Shown: positions 8,616 through 18,230, numbered from the stretch's first letter. The stretch: DNA of 64,000 bases from Blastocatellia bacterium (GCA_013697915.1 JACCVY010000240.1:25635-89634), one strand, 5' to 3'. Numbers and translations are program-made. The notes: generated by a model from the sequence alone, not told the origin.

Positions 8616-9131
8616 CTAAATAATAAGCCCTGAAGGGCTGATACCGGAAAGCGCATTGAGCGCCGCTGCCGCCCGGCTTTGATAATGCGCCGCACGCAGA
8701 AGAGTCCGAAGCAGCAGTTCTATTAACGATACTAACCCGTCGGCGGGCGTAGCGATAGATTTCAGCAAACAAGAATCATCAGTGAAGCTGGTAAAGGCGT
8801 GCTTTCTTGTTTCCTCAACCTCGAGCAGATGAGCCAGGACTGTGGACGGCGTGGACAACTGTTCCGGTAAGGTCCATTCAAAAGGATCGTCCCACAGGTT
8901 TGCAGTCAGGCCACCAAAGGTTTGCTCAATTACAGCGGCAGAGCGCAACACATTCTCGCCAATTGAACGTAACCCAGTAATTGCGGGCTGAACGGAACCT
9001 TGGTAGAGGAGCGAGGCGGGAGTGCTTTCAATTATTGCTGTTGAACGAAAATGAAGGCGCGCAAACTCTCGATCCAGACTGGCGACAATATCGCGCTGTT
9101 CGAGAATGTGCGCGCCTGCAGTTTGTTCCAT
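8616..9131 (-). CDS. DinB-like helical protein, function unknown
   Basis: The open frame extends upstream to 9221, but that part overlaps the lipoprotein gene, so the ATG at 9131 is chosen (171 residues). The sequence is helical: EREFARLHFRS-like start, RSIGENVLRSAAVIEQTFGG, a W-rich centre (LTANLWDDPFEWTLPEQ), then VLAHLLEVEETRKHAF and LLLRTLLRAAHYQSRAAAAL. This resembles a DinB-type four-helix bundle with only some His ligands kept. I do not recognise a specific family. No Shine-Dalgarno is obvious, so a different start is possible. Confidence 0.6.
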   Translation of the reverse strand: MEQTAGAHILEQRDIVASLDREFARLHFRSTAIIESTPASLLYQGSVQPAITGLRSIGENVLRSAAVIEQTFGGLTANLWDDPFEWTLPEQLSTPSTVLAHLLEVEETRKHAFTSFTDDSCLLKSIATPADGLVSLIELLLRTLLRAAHYQSRAAAALNALSGISPSGLII

Positions 9132-9157
9132 ACGCTGGTGCAGAGCGGGCGCTGTTC

Positions 9158-9511
9158 CTACCGTTGCTTGGAAGTGCGACCGGTTTCTTCCAAAACCGTT
9201 CCAAAGCTGCGGCCGCCCCATTGGAATCCATTGAGTACGCGACCCTTCACGCCCACACGCGAGCCGCGCGAAGGCACGCCGCGCCTCGTTGCTACCCAGA
9301 TGCGGCCGGTGCCGTCATCGATTTCGTAGGCGCCGTTGCCGAGCACGCCGTAACTATCAGTGACGTTGCCGACAATGCCGACTTCTTTACCGCGATAACG
9401 ACCCGGATCGGCGTTGATGCTGGAAATGGTTGTCTGGCTGGGGCAGGCTGTCAGCAGAAACACCGCCGCCAGTAATACCGCGGCCGGTGCTATTCTTTTT
9501 ACAATATGCAT
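9158..9511 (-). CDS. lipoprotein with OB-fold-like domain
   Basis: 117 residues from the ATG at 9511, which has an AAGGAG ribosome binding site seven bases upstream; a longer frame from 9580 lacks one. The signal peptide is MHIVKRIAPAAVLLAAVFLL with lipobox LTAC, so it is a predicted lipoprotein. The mature part (INADPGRYRGKEVGIVGNV, GAYEIDDGTGRIWVATRRG, VGVKGRVLNG) has the beta-strand and glycine pattern of a small OB-fold/tRNA_anti-like domain found in exported proteins. Ligand unknown. Confidence 0.75.
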   Translation of the reverse strand: MHIVKRIAPAAVLLAAVFLLTACPSQTTISSINADPGRYRGKEVGIVGNVTDSYGVLGNGAYEIDDGTGRIWVATRRGVPSRGSRVGVKGRVLNGFQWGGRSFGTVLEETGRTSKQR

Positions 9512-9648
9512 AAGCGTCTCCTTCTTTGGTTTCAGTTTTGCTCGAGGAGAGCGCCGCAATGCAGCCTGCTCGCTGCGCAAACCATTTGCGGCAATCTAAA
9601 GATGCCATCGGGGCAGAAAGCGTTTTCCGAAGTCTCGAATTGCAGGGA

Positions 9649-11157
9649 TTACTTGCCGAACCAGCCAATGGGCTTGCCCGACAAATCAACCCAGACGCTC
9701 TTGACGTTGGTATACATCTCGAGCGCATGCTTGCCCATTTCACGGCCATAGCCCGACTGTTTATAACCACCAAAGGGCGAGGCTGCATTGAACATGTTAT
9801 AGGTATTGATCCAAATCACGCCCGCCTTGATCGCTTTCGCAAAACGGTGCGCGCGCGTGATGTTGCTGGTCCAGATGCCGGCGGACAAGCCGTAAATCGT
9901 TTCGTTTGCCTGCTTGATCAGATCGTCTTCGTTTTCAAAACTGATCACCGATACGACCGGACCAAAAATTTCTTCCTGCGCCACACGCATCTGGTTCTTC
10001 ACATCAGAAAAGATCGTCGGCTGATAGAAGTAGCCATTCTGAAAAGCGCCTGTGAGTGTCGGGCATTCGCCGCCGGCAACGACGGTCGCGCCTTCGTTTC
10101 GCGCAATGTCTGCATAGCTCTTGACGCGATTGAGTTGTTCCTGTGAAACCTGCGGGCCCATGTTCGTAGCTTTGTCCATCGGATCGCCGACTACGATCTT
10201 CGCGGACTTCTCTTTCAAGCGATCGATAAACTGATCCTTTACATCGGCCTGCACAAAAAGGCGCGAGCCCGCGCAACATACCTGGCCCTGATTGAAAAAG
10301 ATTCCCATCATCGCGCCGTTGACCGCCTGCTCGATATCGGCGTCAGCAAAGACGATGTTTGGCGCTTTGCCGCCGAGTTCAAGGGAAACCTTGGTCAAGT
10401 TGTCGGCAGCGGCTCTGGCAATTAACTTGCCAACTTCCGTCGAGCCAGTGAAGGCAACTTTGTCGATGCCGGGATGGGCGGCGAGCGCCGCGCCGGCAGT
10501 TTCGCCGTAACCAGGAACGATGTTGACCACACCTTCGGGGAAGCCGGCTTCTTGAATTAACTTTCCCAACTCCATGGCAGTGACAGGAGTTTGCTCGGCC
10601 GGCTTAAGTACAATCGTGTTGCCGGCGGCGAGCGCGGGGGCGAGTTTCCACGCGGCCATCAAAAGCGGAAAGTTCCAGGGGATGATTTGTCCACAAACGC
10701 CCACTGGTTCTCGCAAGGTGTAGTTGAACATTTCGCCGGGCACGGGAATGGTTTCGCCTTCGATTTTGGTGGCCCAACCGGCGAAGTATTCAAAATTCTC
10801 CGCGACCTGAGGGAGATCGACATAGGAAGATTCCTTGATCGGTTTGCCGTTGTCAGCGGTCTCGAGTGCCGCTAGTTCCGTGCTGTGTTCTTCAATCAAC
10901 TGCGATAACTTGTAAAGCATGCGTCCGCGATCGCGCGCGCTGATCTTGGACCATTTGCCTTCAAAAGCTCGCCGCGCCGCAGCCACAGCATTGTCTATGT
11001 CAGCCTTGTCGCCTTCGGCTACTTCAGCGAGAGTTTCGCCGGTCGCCGGGTTCGGGGTAGCGAACGTTTTGCCCGACTGTGCGTCTACCCACTGGCCATC
11101 AATTAGAAGTTGATACTTGCGAGCTGAGTTTGTTCCGGCTGGTTGTGCTGATGACAT
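9649..11157 (-). CDS. NAD(P)-dependent aldehyde dehydrogenase
   Basis: A 502-residue aldehyde dehydrogenase of the ALDH1/2-like group, oxidising an aldehyde to its acid. Visible motifs: IPWNFPLLMAAWKLAPALAA (cofactor region, about 160-180), FTGSTEVGKLI, the general base in LELGGKAPNIVF, the nucleophile in NQGQVCCAGSRLFV (about 300), and EEIFGPVVSVISF. Length and motif order are normal. Substrate cannot be read from sequence. It stands alone on the minus strand with a repeat-containing 350-base gap upstream. Confidence 0.95.
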   Translation of the reverse strand: MSSAQPAGTNSARKYQLLIDGQWVDAQSGKTFATPNPATGETLAEVAEGDKADIDNAVAAARRAFEGKWSKISARDRGRMLYKLSQLIEEHSTELAALETADNGKPIKESSYVDLPQVAENFEYFAGWATKIEGETIPVPGEMFNYTLREPVGVCGQIIPWNFPLLMAAWKLAPALAAGNTIVLKPAEQTPVTAMELGKLIQEAGFPEGVVNIVPGYGETAGAALAAHPGIDKVAFTGSTEVGKLIARAAADNLTKVSLELGGKAPNIVFADADIEQAVNGAMMGIFFNQGQVCCAGSRLFVQADVKDQFIDRLKEKSAKIVVGDPMDKATNMGPQVSQEQLNRVKSYADIARNEGATVVAGGECPTLTGAFQNGYFYQPTIFSDVKNQMRVAQEEIFGPVVSVISFENEDDLIKQANETIYGLSAGIWTSNITRAHRFAKAIKAGVIWINTYNMFNAASPFGGYKQSGYGREMGKHALEMYTNVKSVWVDLSGKPIGWFGK

Positions 11158-11235
11158 TTCTTACTCCTTTATGTTTCTGAACGTGTCCCACGGAAAGGAC
11201 ACTTCACAGGTTAATGCGTCTTAATGCGTGCTTTC

Positions 11236-11471
11236 CAAAACCCGCGCAGCGGGTGGGAGCATAAAGCCTGGGGTGGAGCGAAGCGGAACCCCAGGATGAC
11301 GAAAGGTAAAAAACTAGCGCGCGCGAAGCGTGCGATAGAGCAAGACTAGGACTTACTCATGATGGATGGCTGTCGCCCACTTCGCGGGCTCAGCGCTTTG
11401 CTTCAACCGATACCCGGGGTTCCGCTGCGCTTCCACCCCAGGCTTTACGCTATCGCCGCGCTTCGCGGGCT
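11236..11471. repeat. palindromic intergenic element, family B, copy 1
   Basis: The 354-base gap between the aldehyde dehydrogenase and aconitase genes is mostly this element. The left arm contains ATAAAGCCTGGGGTGGAGCG and AAGCGGAACCCCAGG (about 11261-11295); the right arm is its complement, GGGGTTCCGCTGCGC and TTCCACCCCAGGCTTTACGC (about 11414-11450). The centre carries GCGCGAAGCGTGCGATAG and GTCGCCCACTTCGCGGGCTC. The same arms and centre recur at 63783-64000. No protein is encoded. Confidence 0.8.
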
Positions 11472-11481
11472 TAATCCCAAC

Positions 11482-11505
11482 AGCGACAAACCTAAGTTTG
11501 TCGGA
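11482..11505. repeat. short palindrome (CGACAAAC-N4-GTTTGTCG) beside acnA stop
   Basis: An 8-base-arm perfect palindrome lying just beyond the acnA stop codon; in the acnA transcript it forms a small hairpin without a clear U-tract. The same 20-base design, including the flanking GC and GAC bases, recurs inside the 3' end of waaF at 59645-59664. Confidence 0.7.
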
Positions 11506-11511
11506 CCTTCA

Positions 11512-14400
11512 CTAGAAATCCGTTGTACCCGCCAGCAGTTGCCTCAAAACGTAAGGCAGAATTCCGCCATGTTGGTAATAATCGATCTCGATCGGCGTGT
11601 CGATGCGCAAAACAACCGGCACTTCATCAGTCTTGCCCGACGACCGATGAACCCTCAGTTTCAGATCCTGCTGCGGCGCCACTCCATCTTCAAGGCCAAT
11701 CAAGTCAAAAGTCTCGCTGCCGTCTAACCCCAACGAGGCCGCGTTGGTCCCTTCCTTAAACTGACAAGGCAAAACGCCCATGCCCACCAGATTGCTGCGA
11801 TGAATTCGTTCGAAGCTTTGTGTGATGACCGCCTTCACGCCCAGCAACCTCGTGCCCTTTGCAGCCCAATCGCGCGAGCTGCCAGTACCATACTCCTGGC
11901 CGCCAATCACAACCAGCGGCACGCCCTCTTGCTGATACTTCACTGAGGCGTCATAGATACTCATGCGCTCGCCATCAGGCTGGTGAAGTGTGACACCGCC
12001 TTCAACCCCCGGCACCATCAGGTTCTTGATGCGCACATTGGCAAACGTGCCGCGCACCATGACTTCGTGATTGCCGCGGCGCGAGCCATAGCTGTTAAAG
12101 TCTTCGATCTGCACTCCCTTTTCCTGGAGATACAAACCCGCTGGTGAGCTGGCCTTGATCGCGCCCGCAGGACTGATATGATCGGTCGTCACCGAATCGC
12201 CAAAAATCGCCAGCGGTCGCGCGCGGTGAATGTCTTTAAACTCTTCAACCGCATTGCTGAAACCGTCGAAGTATGGCGGCTCGCGAATGTACGTCGATTC
12301 CGGATCCCATTCATAAACGTTGCCGGTGCTGGTCGGGATTTCATTCCAGAACGGGTTCTGCTCGGCAAAATCACGATAGAGTCGCCGGTACGTTTCCGGA
12401 TCCATCGCCGTTGACAGTAACGCGTTGATCTCCTGAAGGTTGGGCCAAACATCGCGCAGGTAAACGTCTTCACCATCGCTTCCCCGGCCCAGCGGTTCGC
12501 GTGAAAGATCGATGTTAACGCGACCGGCAATTGCAAACGCCACGACGAGCGGAGGGCTCATCAGGAAGTTTGCTTTGATGCTCTGATGAACGCGGGCTTC
12601 GAAATTTCTATTGCCGGAAAGCACGCTGGCCGCGATCAGGTCATGTTCGCTGAGGACTTGTTCGATGGTTGGATCGAGTGGGCCGGAATTCCCGATGCAG
12701 GTGGTGCATCCGTAACCGACTAGATTGAAACCAAGCTGGTCCAAATACGGCTGCAGGCCAGTCTTCTGCAGATACTCGGTGACTACTCGAGAACCCGGGG
12801 CCAGCGAGTTTTTTACAGCCGCACCGACGGTCAAGCCACGCTCAACTGCTTTCTTCGCAAGCAGGCCCGCCGCCAGCATCACACTCGGATTCGAAGTATT
12901 GGTGCACGACGTGATCGCGGCGATCAGTACATCACCATGGCCCAAATCGACTTCAGCGTGTGGAAACTCTTCCGGATGAACTTCCTCCAGGCGATCGGGT
13001 GTGGGACGGTTGTTCACCATCTCGGTTTCCGTCCACACCGACGTATTCTGTGCTGTTACGTCGCCGCCTGCGGCCACCGAGACGGGAGTAGGGGTCTGTT
13101 CTCCGCCGCCTGCGATTGGCTTCTTCGCAATCTCAACCGTGCCGATGCGCGTGAAATAGCGCGAGTCCGTCTCTTCTTTTGATTTTCCGTATCCACCTTC
13201 ACTGGTTGGTTTCTGCAGCAGATCGATAAATCGATTCTTGAGATTTGAAAGCTCAATGCGATCCTGTGGGCGTTTTGGACCAGCTACACCAGGCGAGATC
13301 GAAGCTAGGTCGAGATCGAGCACGGTGCTGTACTGACATTCGCCTGCTTTCGGAATTCCAAACATGCCCTGCGCTTTGTAATAGTTGCGCACGGCTTCAA
13401 CTTGTTCGTCGGTGCGCCCGGTTGCTTTCAAGTAAACGCACGTTTCTTCATCCACCGGAAAGAAGCCCATCGTCGCGCCGTATTCGGGCGCCATGTTCGC
13501 AATCGTGGCGCGGTCGGTCACCGACAAGCTGGTTGCGCCTGCGCCATGAAACTCAACAAACTTTCCCACCACTTTGGCTTTGCGCAACATCTCGGTGACG
13601 CGCAAAACCAGATCTGTTGCGGTCACACCCTCGCGCAAACTGCCGGTCAGGTTTACGCCGACCACATCCGGAGTTAAGAAGTAAACGGGTTGGCCCAGCA
13701 TCGCCGCCTCGGCTTCGATCCCACCGACGCCCCAGCCGACAATACCCAGTCCATTGATCATCGTAGTGTGCGAGTCTGTCCCGACCAGCGTGTCAGGATA
13801 GTAAAAGCCATTGCGCTCCCAGACACTCTTCGCGAGAAACTCCAGATTTACCTGATGACAAATGCCGATGCCGGGGGGAATCACGCCGAAGCCATCAAAC
13901 GCCTGCGTGCCCCATTTCAGAAACTGGTAGCGCGAGTTATTTCGTTTGAACTCCATTGCCATGTTTTTTTCAAAGGCATCTTTGGTGCTGGAAAAATCGA
14001 CCTGAACCGAATGATCGATAACGAGGTCCACCGGCACCAAGGGCTCGATGACGCCGGTGTTTTTGTGCAAACGCGCTACCGCAGATCGCATTGCTGCCAA
14101 ATCCACCAGCAAAGGAACTCCGGTAAAATCCTGAAGCAGCACGCGAGCGACTACGAACGGTACTTCTTCCTTTCGCTCGCCGTTGGGCTGCCAGTTTGCA
14201 AGCGCGCGCACATCATCTTCAGTAATCTTTCGGCTGTCGCAGTTTCGCAGCACCGACTCGAGCACCACGCGAATGCTGACCGGCAATTTGGAAACCGGAC
14301 CAAGGCCTTCTTTTTCCAGTTGTGGAAGCGAATAGAATTTTGCAGTTTGACCGGCGCTGGGACTGAACGTTTGGAGAGAATTAAAAGGGGCTTGTGGCAT
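11512..14400 (-). CDS. acnA: aconitate hydratase A (AcnA/IRP type)
   Basis: Converts citrate to isocitrate in the TCA cycle with a [4Fe-4S] cluster; 962 residues. Cluster cysteines lie in [11 protein letters not shown] and [14 protein letters not shown]; the substrate-binding [20 protein letters not shown] and the C-terminal swivel domain ([40 protein letters not shown]) are intact. It is about 70 residues longer than E. coli AcnA, partly from an insert near residues 425-490 rich in G, P, T and V, just before the first cluster Cys. Citrate synthase lies in the same window at 48-49 kb but not in the same operon. Confidence 0.97.
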   Translation of the reverse strand: MPQAPFNSLQTFSPSAGQTAKFYSLPQLEKEGLGPVSKLPVSIRVVLESVLRNCDSRKITEDDVRALANWQPNGERKEEVPFVVARVLLQDFTGVPLLVDLAAMRSAVARLHKNTGVIEPLVPVDLVIDHSVQVDFSSTKDAFEKNMAMEFKRNNSRYQFLKWGTQAFDGFGVIPPGIGICHQVNLEFLAKSVWERNGFYYPDTLVGTDSHTTMINGLGIVGWGVGGIEAEAAMLGQPVYFLTPDVVGVNLTGSLREGVTATDLVLRVTEMLRKAKVVGKFVEFHGAGATSLSVTDRATIANMAPEYGATMGFFPVDEETCVYLKATGRTDEQVEAVRNYYKAQGMFGIPKAGECQYSTVLDLDLASISPGVAGPKRPQDRIELSNLKNRFIDLLQKPTSEGGYGKSKEETDSRYFTRIGTVEIAKKPIAGGGEQTPTPVSVAAGGDVTAQNTSVWTETEMVNNRPTPDRLEEVHPEEFPHAEVDLGHGDVLIAAITSCTNTSNPSVMLAAGLLAKKAVERGLTVGAAVKNSLAPGSRVVTEYLQKTGLQPYLDQLGFNLVGYGCTTCIGNSGPLDPTIEQVLSEHDLIAASVLSGNRNFEARVHQSIKANFLMSPPLVVAFAIAGRVNIDLSREPLGRGSDGEDVYLRDVWPNLQEINALLSTAMDPETYRRLYRDFAEQNPFWNEIPTSTGNVYEWDPESTYIREPPYFDGFSNAVEEFKDIHRARPLAIFGDSVTTDHISPAGAIKASSPAGLYLQEKGVQIEDFNSYGSRRGNHEVMVRGTFANVRIKNLMVPGVEGGVTLHQPDGERMSIYDASVKYQQEGVPLVVIGGQEYGTGSSRDWAAKGTRLLGVKAVITQSFERIHRSNLVGMGVLPCQFKEGTNAASLGLDGSETFDLIGLEDGVAPQQDLKLRVHRSSGKTDEVPVVLRIDTPIEIDYYQHGGILPYVLRQLLAGTTDF

Positions 14401-14553
14401 AGAAACCGCAAATGTTCGTGATTAGTTATGCAACATCATCACGCGAAGCAGGTTGTTACTGTGTTTGTTTAGCGACTTAAGTGTAGAGTCCTGTTAGTTA
14501 ATCGTCAAGCGAGCTATTTCCCTTGCTTTCAGAGAGAAAACTCGGTGCGGTTG

Positions 14554-14583
14554 TTGGTTAGTTTTCTCGGCATTTGTTATAGT
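14554..14583 (+). promoter_or_regulatory. candidate sigma-70-type promoter for the DUF6335-like gene
   Basis: TTGGTT (14554-14559) and TATAGT (14578-14583) are separated by 18 bases, about 100 bases before the start codon at 14683. The -35 lies next to an inverted repeat, GAGAAAACT (about 14533-14541) with AGTTTTCTC (14560-14568), whose right arm lies in the spacer, a possible repressor site. Called by eye only. Confidence 0.4.
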
Positions 14584-14629
14584 TTTACTTCCCCCGCATT
14601 GTTGCAAGCAGCTTGAGAATTTAATCGCT

Positions 14630-14651
14630 CTATCAATCCCGCGATTGATAG
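14630..14651. promoter_or_regulatory. perfect 9-base palindrome in the 5' leader
   Basis: CTATCAATC-CCGC-GATTGATAG is a perfect inverted repeat located 32 bases before the ATG at 14683 and downstream of the candidate promoter. It could be a leader hairpin or a dimeric regulator's operator. Not seen elsewhere in the window. Confidence 0.5.
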
Positions 14652-14682
14652 TAGCCGATGATCCAAGGTGAGGAGAGCTTAC

Positions 14683-15081
14683 ATGACCAAGAAACCGGCG
14701 GAAGAGTTTGAATACTTAAGCAATAATCCCGATTACATCCCGAATCCCGAAATCGAAGAGTTCATGGAGGGCGAGATTGCGCGTGCGCCGAAAGACCCTG
14801 ATCAACTGGCGCACCGGCTACGCAACAACACTGCTGCTTCGCCAAAGGACGCGGGCGGCGACCTGGACGCCTCGTGGGAAGATGTAAATGAGAGCGGCTC
14901 AGAATCCGTCGGCGGCGACAACCCTACGCCGGATCAATCGATGGTCGAAGAAAATGCCAACGCCGTGGGTGTGAATTTTGAGGACAACGAAGAGCTGGAT
15001 TTCCTCGACAAGATAGAACGGCGCGATCGCGACCGCTATGAGTTGAATGAAAGCTCGAAAGCCGACGAGGATTCAATCTAG
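14683..15081 (+). CDS. acidic DUF6335-like protein, function unknown
   Basis: 132 residues from the ATG at 14683, chosen because of a good AGGAG seven to eight bases upstream; an earlier ATG (14668) has none. The protein is highly acidic and probably largely disordered. The segment GGDLDASWEDVNESGSESVG followed by GDNPTPDQSMVEENANAVGV and a closing ERRDRDRYEL resembles the DUF6335 family (GGD-D-W, E-VGG-TPDQ, RD-RWEL), which is common in cyanobacteria. That match is from memory. No function is known. It is monocistronic, with palindromes in its leader and a family A element after its stop. Confidence 0.7.
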   Translation: MTKKPAEEFEYLSNNPDYIPNPEIEEFMEGEIARAPKDPDQLAHRLRNNTAASPKDAGGDLDASWEDVNESGSESVGGDNPTPDQSMVEENANAVGVNFEDNEELDFLDKIERRDRDRYELNESSKADEDSI

Positions 15082-15123
15082 GCAGGCTTTAGTAATGAAG
15101 AGGCTTTGCTAATGAAGACGAAG

Positions 15124-15260
15124 AGCGGGGGCATGCCCACCTTCCTGACCTCGAGACCGTTGGACTTGAGTGATGCCTTTCACGTTGAAAGGCTTTCAAG
15201 TGCCGATTACAACAACTCTTTAGTTAGCTCGGGGTCAGGAAGGTGGGCATGACCCCGGTC
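15124..15260. repeat. palindromic intergenic element, family A, copy 1
   Basis: About 137 bases with long inverted arms: AGCGGGGGCATGCCCACCTT then CCTGACCTCGAG at the left (15124-15155), and CTCGGGGTCAGGAAGG then TGGGCATGACCCC at the right (15229-15256). The centre contains a second small palindrome, CCTTTCACGTTGAAAGG. No ORF. Further copies lie at 39299, 48048 and 53410. Confidence 0.85.
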
Positions 15261-15288
15261 TTCGGTGCCAGGATTTGACATTAAACAA

Positions 15289-15738
15289 CTAAAATAACTT
15301 TTTGCTATCGATCAGGATCGTAACTGGTCCATCGTTAACCAACTCCACCTGCATGGTCTGACGGAAGCCGCCTGTGGTGACATGAGTTATTTCTTTCCGC
15401 AGTTCAGCACAAAACAATTCATATAACGGCTCAGCAACCTCTGGGGCCGCCGCATCGATCCACGAAGGCCTTAGCCCGCGCCGCACATCGCCGTAGAGCG
15501 TGAACTGCGAAACCACTAAACCGCCCCCGCCACAGTCTTTCAGCGACAGATTCATCTTTCCATCCTCGTCGTCGAAGATACGCAAGGCAACAATCTTGTT
15601 CGCGAGATAGACCGCATCGCTTTCCGCGTCATCACGCGCCACACCAAGCAAAACGACGAGACCTTTTTTGATCTCGCCGACCGTTTGGCCTGCGATTGTT
15701 ACCTTCGCGCGCGTCACCCGCTGAACCACAGCTCGCAT
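15289..15738 (-). CDS. dtd: D-aminoacyl-tRNA deacylase
   Basis: Hydrolyses D-amino acids wrongly attached to tRNA; 149 residues from the ATG at 15738, giving the canonical [15 protein letters not shown] start. A longer frame from 15795 adds 19 residues with no family counterpart. The active-site motifs are SQFTLYGD (around residue 80) and the Gly-cis-Pro motif in [10 protein letters not shown] at the C-terminus. Length matches the family (about 145). It lies between a family A element and two small palindromes, on the same strand as the SDR and gatB genes. Confidence 0.96.
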   Translation of the reverse strand: MRAVVQRVTRAKVTIAGQTVGEIKKGLVVLLGVARDDAESDAVYLANKIVALRIFDDEDGKMNLSLKDCGGGGLVVSQFTLYGDVRRGLRPSWIDAAAPEVAEPLYELFCAELRKEITHVTTGGFRQTMQVELVNDGPVTILIDSKKLF

Positions 15739-15761
15739 CAGCTTTGCCCAAAGAATCCTCT

Positions 15762-15813
15762 GAGGGCATAGACTCTTAGTCTGTGCCCTCCACAACCACA
15801 GACTGCAGTCTGT
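15762..15813. repeat. two short palindromes of the CAGACT/AGTCTG type
   Basis: GAGGGCATAGACT-CTT-AGTCTGTGCCCTC (15762-15790) has 13-base arms with one mismatch, and ACAGACTGCAGTCTGT (15798-15813) is a perfect 16-base palindrome. They fill the gap between the SDR stop and the dtd start. Related sequences (GCATAGACTTTAG) occur at 42905, 43019 and 63731. Confidence 0.7.
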
Positions 15814-15819
15814 TCCACA

Positions 15820-16539
15820 CTATTTCTTTGGCGGCTTGCTCGGCCTTATCTCGACGCGGCTCGGCAGACTGCGCTCATCGTGTTGCAGCAAGTCAACAAC
15901 AACTTTGGCGATATCGGCGGGCGTCAGTTGCCACGCCTTTGATTCGTCGGGCGAATCGCCGCCAAATTCTGTATTCACTGAGCCTGGCATGACGTAGCTG
16001 ACTTTGATGCCGTCATGTCGGACTTCCTGCATCAGCGCTTCGCTGAAACCATTCAGGCCAAACTTTGAAGCATTGTAAGCGGCCATTTTTGGATGAGCGT
16101 TAACACCCGCCAGCGATGAAATGTTGATGATGTAGCCGCCACCGCGCGCTCGCATTAAGGGAATTGCCAGGCGGCAGCAATGGAAGACGCCGAACACGTT
16201 TGTCTCCAGGACCGCGCGAAAATCTTCGACTGACATCTCTTCAACCAGTCCGAAGATACCGATGCCGGCGTTATTAATCAGGATGTCCACGCCACCGAAA
16301 ATCGAGACTGCGCGCTCAAATAACGCTTGAACCTGCGCATAATTGCAGACGTCGGCGACGATGCCGGTGGCCGAACCCGCGCGCAACGCGTTGAGTTCCT
16401 GCACAGTCTCGTCAATCTCATTTCGCTTGCGCGCGCTGATAACGACATTGATGCCTTCGCGCACCAATGCTTCCGCAATGCCGCGGCCAATTCCCTTCGA
16501 GCCACCAGTGACGATTGCAACTTTGTTCTTCAGATCCAT
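15820..16539 (-). CDS. short-chain dehydrogenase/reductase
   Basis: 239-residue classical SDR. Start chosen at the ATG at 16539 (MDLKNKVAIVTGG), because the open frame upstream to 16641 is only translation of a G/C-rich inverted repeat. Motifs: TGGSKGIGRG (cofactor), NNAGIGIFG, catalytic Ser in NISSLAG and Tyr/Lys in YNASK. The end is PRKK-like and basic. Resembles 3-oxoacyl-ACP reductase-type SDRs of unknown substrate (VMPGSVNTEFGG). It follows gatB on the same strand, separated by the family H hairpins. Confidence 0.92.
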   Translation of the reverse strand: MDLKNKVAIVTGGSKGIGRGIAEALVREGINVVISARKRNEIDETVQELNALRAGSATGIVADVCNYAQVQALFERAVSIFGGVDILINNAGIGIFGLVEEMSVEDFRAVLETNVFGVFHCCRLAIPLMRARGGGYIINISSLAGVNAHPKMAAYNASKFGLNGFSEALMQEVRHDGIKVSYVMPGSVNTEFGGDSPDESKAWQLTPADIAKVVVDLLQHDERSLPSRVEIRPSKPPKK

Positions 16540-16547
16540 TTGTTCAG

Positions 16548-16635
16548 GGCCTCCCCTCCCTTTGGGAGGGGAATGAGGGGAGGGTTTAGCTGACGTAAGG
16601 CCCTCTCCCTTACCCTCTCCCAAAGGGAGAGGGAA
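16548..16635. repeat. double C/G-rich hairpin between gatB and SDR genes
   Basis: Two adjacent inverted repeats: CCCCTCCCTTTGGGAGGGG and its neighbour AATGAGGGGAGGG, then CCCTCTCCCTTACCCTCTCC with CAAAGGGAGAGGG. The two halves are variants of one another, so four related arms can pair in alternative ways. It sits in the 110 bases between gatB's start-distal end and the SDR start codon, i.e. inside the probable transcript. Confidence 0.7.
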
Positions 16636-16649
16636 TTTCAAGAACTAAG

Positions 16650-18122
16650 TTAGCCCAGCTTCGCCTTCAATCGCTCGTTCACAATCTTCGGGTTGGCTTT
16701 GCCCTTCGAAGCCTTAATCACCTGGCCCACGAAAAAGCCAAACAGCGCTTCCTTGCCGGCGCGATATTGTTCGAGCTGCGATGGATTACTCGCGATTACT
16801 TCATCAATGATGCGGTCGATCTCGCCGGTGTCGCTAACCTGGACCAGTCCGCGCTCTTCAATAACAGCGTTCGCAGTCTTGCCGGATTTGAACATCTCGT
16901 GCAGAACTTCTTTGCCTTGTTTGCCGCTTATCTTGTCGTCATTAATCAGCCGGACCAACGATCCCAACTCTTCCGGCGAAACTGTAGACGCCTGCGCTGT
17001 CAGACCTGCTGCATCCAACTCGCGCAACAGTTCAGTTCGAATCCAATTAGAAGCAGCTCGTGGATCGCCCGAGGCCTCCGCTGCCTTTTCGTAGTAATCC
17101 GCCAGCGAGCGTTCAGATGTTAGCTGCGAAGCGTCTGGAAAACTCAAACCGTAGGCTTCCATGAATCGCTTGCGGCGCGCTTCCGGCAATTCAGGCATCG
17201 CGTCGCGCACCTCAGCAATAAATTCATCCGAAACTTGAAGCGGCGGCAGATCCGGCTCGGGAAAATAACGGTAGTCGTGTGCTTCTTCTTTTGAACGCAT
17301 GACGCGCGTCTCGGCAGCGCGTTCGTCCCAAAGCCGCGTTTCCTGTTGCAAACGGCCGCCGGCTTCCAACACGCCAGTCTGTCGTTCAACCTCAAACTCG
17401 ATTGCCCGGTGCATGAAACGGACTGAGTTCAGGTTCTTAAGTTCGACCTTAGTGCCGAACTTTTCATCGCCACGACGGCGAACGGAAACATTCGCTTCGC
17501 AGCGCAAGTTTCCCTTCTCCATGTCGGCTTCAGACGCGCCCACCCATTGCAGCGCGCGACGCACGTGATTGACGTAATCATAAGCTTCCCACGAGGTGCG
17601 GAAGTCCGGTTCAGTGACGATTTCAGCCAGCGGCGTGCCGGCGCGATTTAGATCGATGTAAGAATAACGATCGATATCCGGCAGTCCTTCATGCACGTTC
17701 TTGCCGGCGTCTTCTTCCAGATGCAGCCGCGTAATGGTTATCTTTTTCGGCCGCCACTCAAGCGGATGACCCGCCTCGTCGCGCTCGGCCGTCATAATCT
17801 CCAATTCACCGTTAGCTGAAAACGGTTGGTCGAATTGCGAGATTTGATAACCTTTTGGCAGATCAGGATAGAAATAATTCTTGCGCGCAAAGATCGAGCG
17901 ATTGTTTATTTGCAGGCCCAGCGCTAACGCGGCTCGAGCGCCGAGTTCGACTGCGCGTCGATTAAGCACCGGCAACGCGCCCGGCAATCCGAGACAAACG
18001 GGACATGTGTTCGCGTTTGGCTCGTCGCCAAAATGCGTAGAGCAACCGCAAAAGATTTTCGAATCAGTGCTCAGTTGCGCATGAATCTCTAAGCCGATAA
18101 TTGTTTCCCACGTCTTCGTCAT
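16650..18122 (-). CDS. gatB: aspartyl/glutamyl-tRNA(Asn/Gln) amidotransferase subunit B
   Basis: Subunit B of GatCAB, which converts Glu-tRNA(Gln) and Asp-tRNA(Asn) to the amide forms; 490 residues. The N-terminus has ETIIGLEIHAQLSTDSKIFC, then zinc cysteines in CGCSTHFGDEPNANTCPVCL; KNYFYPDLPKGYQISQFDQP is a strict family signature, with LHLEEDAGK and DLNRAGTPLAEIVTEPD. The C-terminal GatB/YqeY domain ends GQVIKASKGKANPKIVNERL. gatA and gatC are not in the window. Confidence 0.97.
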   Translation of the reverse strand: MTKTWETIIGLEIHAQLSTDSKIFCGCSTHFGDEPNANTCPVCLGLPGALPVLNRRAVELGARAALALGLQINNRSIFARKNYFYPDLPKGYQISQFDQPFSANGELEIMTAERDEAGHPLEWRPKKITITRLHLEEDAGKNVHEGLPDIDRYSYIDLNRAGTPLAEIVTEPDFRTSWEAYDYVNHVRRALQWVGASEADMEKGNLRCEANVSVRRRGDEKFGTKVELKNLNSVRFMHRAIEFEVERQTGVLEAGGRLQQETRLWDERAAETRVMRSKEEAHDYRYFPEPDLPPLQVSDEFIAEVRDAMPELPEARRKRFMEAYGLSFPDASQLTSERSLADYYEKAAEASGDPRAASNWIRTELLRELDAAGLTAQASTVSPEELGSLVRLINDDKISGKQGKEVLHEMFKSGKTANAVIEERGLVQVSDTGEIDRIIDEVIASNPSQLEQYRAGKEALFGFFVGQVIKASKGKANPKIVNERLKAKLG

Positions 18123-18129
18123 TTGGTTC

Positions 18130-18230
18130 GTGATCAGTCGTCAGTGGTTCTTTGTTGTTTGGTCTTTGGTCTTCGGCCTTTGCGCCTACTGCCTTCTGCC
18201 GGCTGCCGGCTGCCGTCTGCCCCTGCCGAC
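18130..18230. repeat. degenerate short tandem repeats (GGTCTTTGG / CTGCCGG type)
   Basis: The gap before gatB holds runs of TTTGGTCTTTGGTCTTCGG followed by CTGCCTTCTGCCGGCTGCC and further CTGCCG units, preceded by GATCAGTCGTCAGTGGTT. The same TTTGGTCTTTGG and CAGT-repeat mix recurs at 41574 and 44448. It codes for nothing I recognise. Confidence 0.6.

Noticed and set aside
13690..14421. 243-codon plus-strand frame opposite acnA
   Set aside because: Antisense to aconitase N-terminal motifs; no domain or ribosome binding site.
16540..16641. Extended N-terminus of the SDR (MKFPLPLGEGKGEG...)
   Set aside because: These 34 codons translate the double C/G-rich hairpin; the SDR fold begins at the ATG at 16539.
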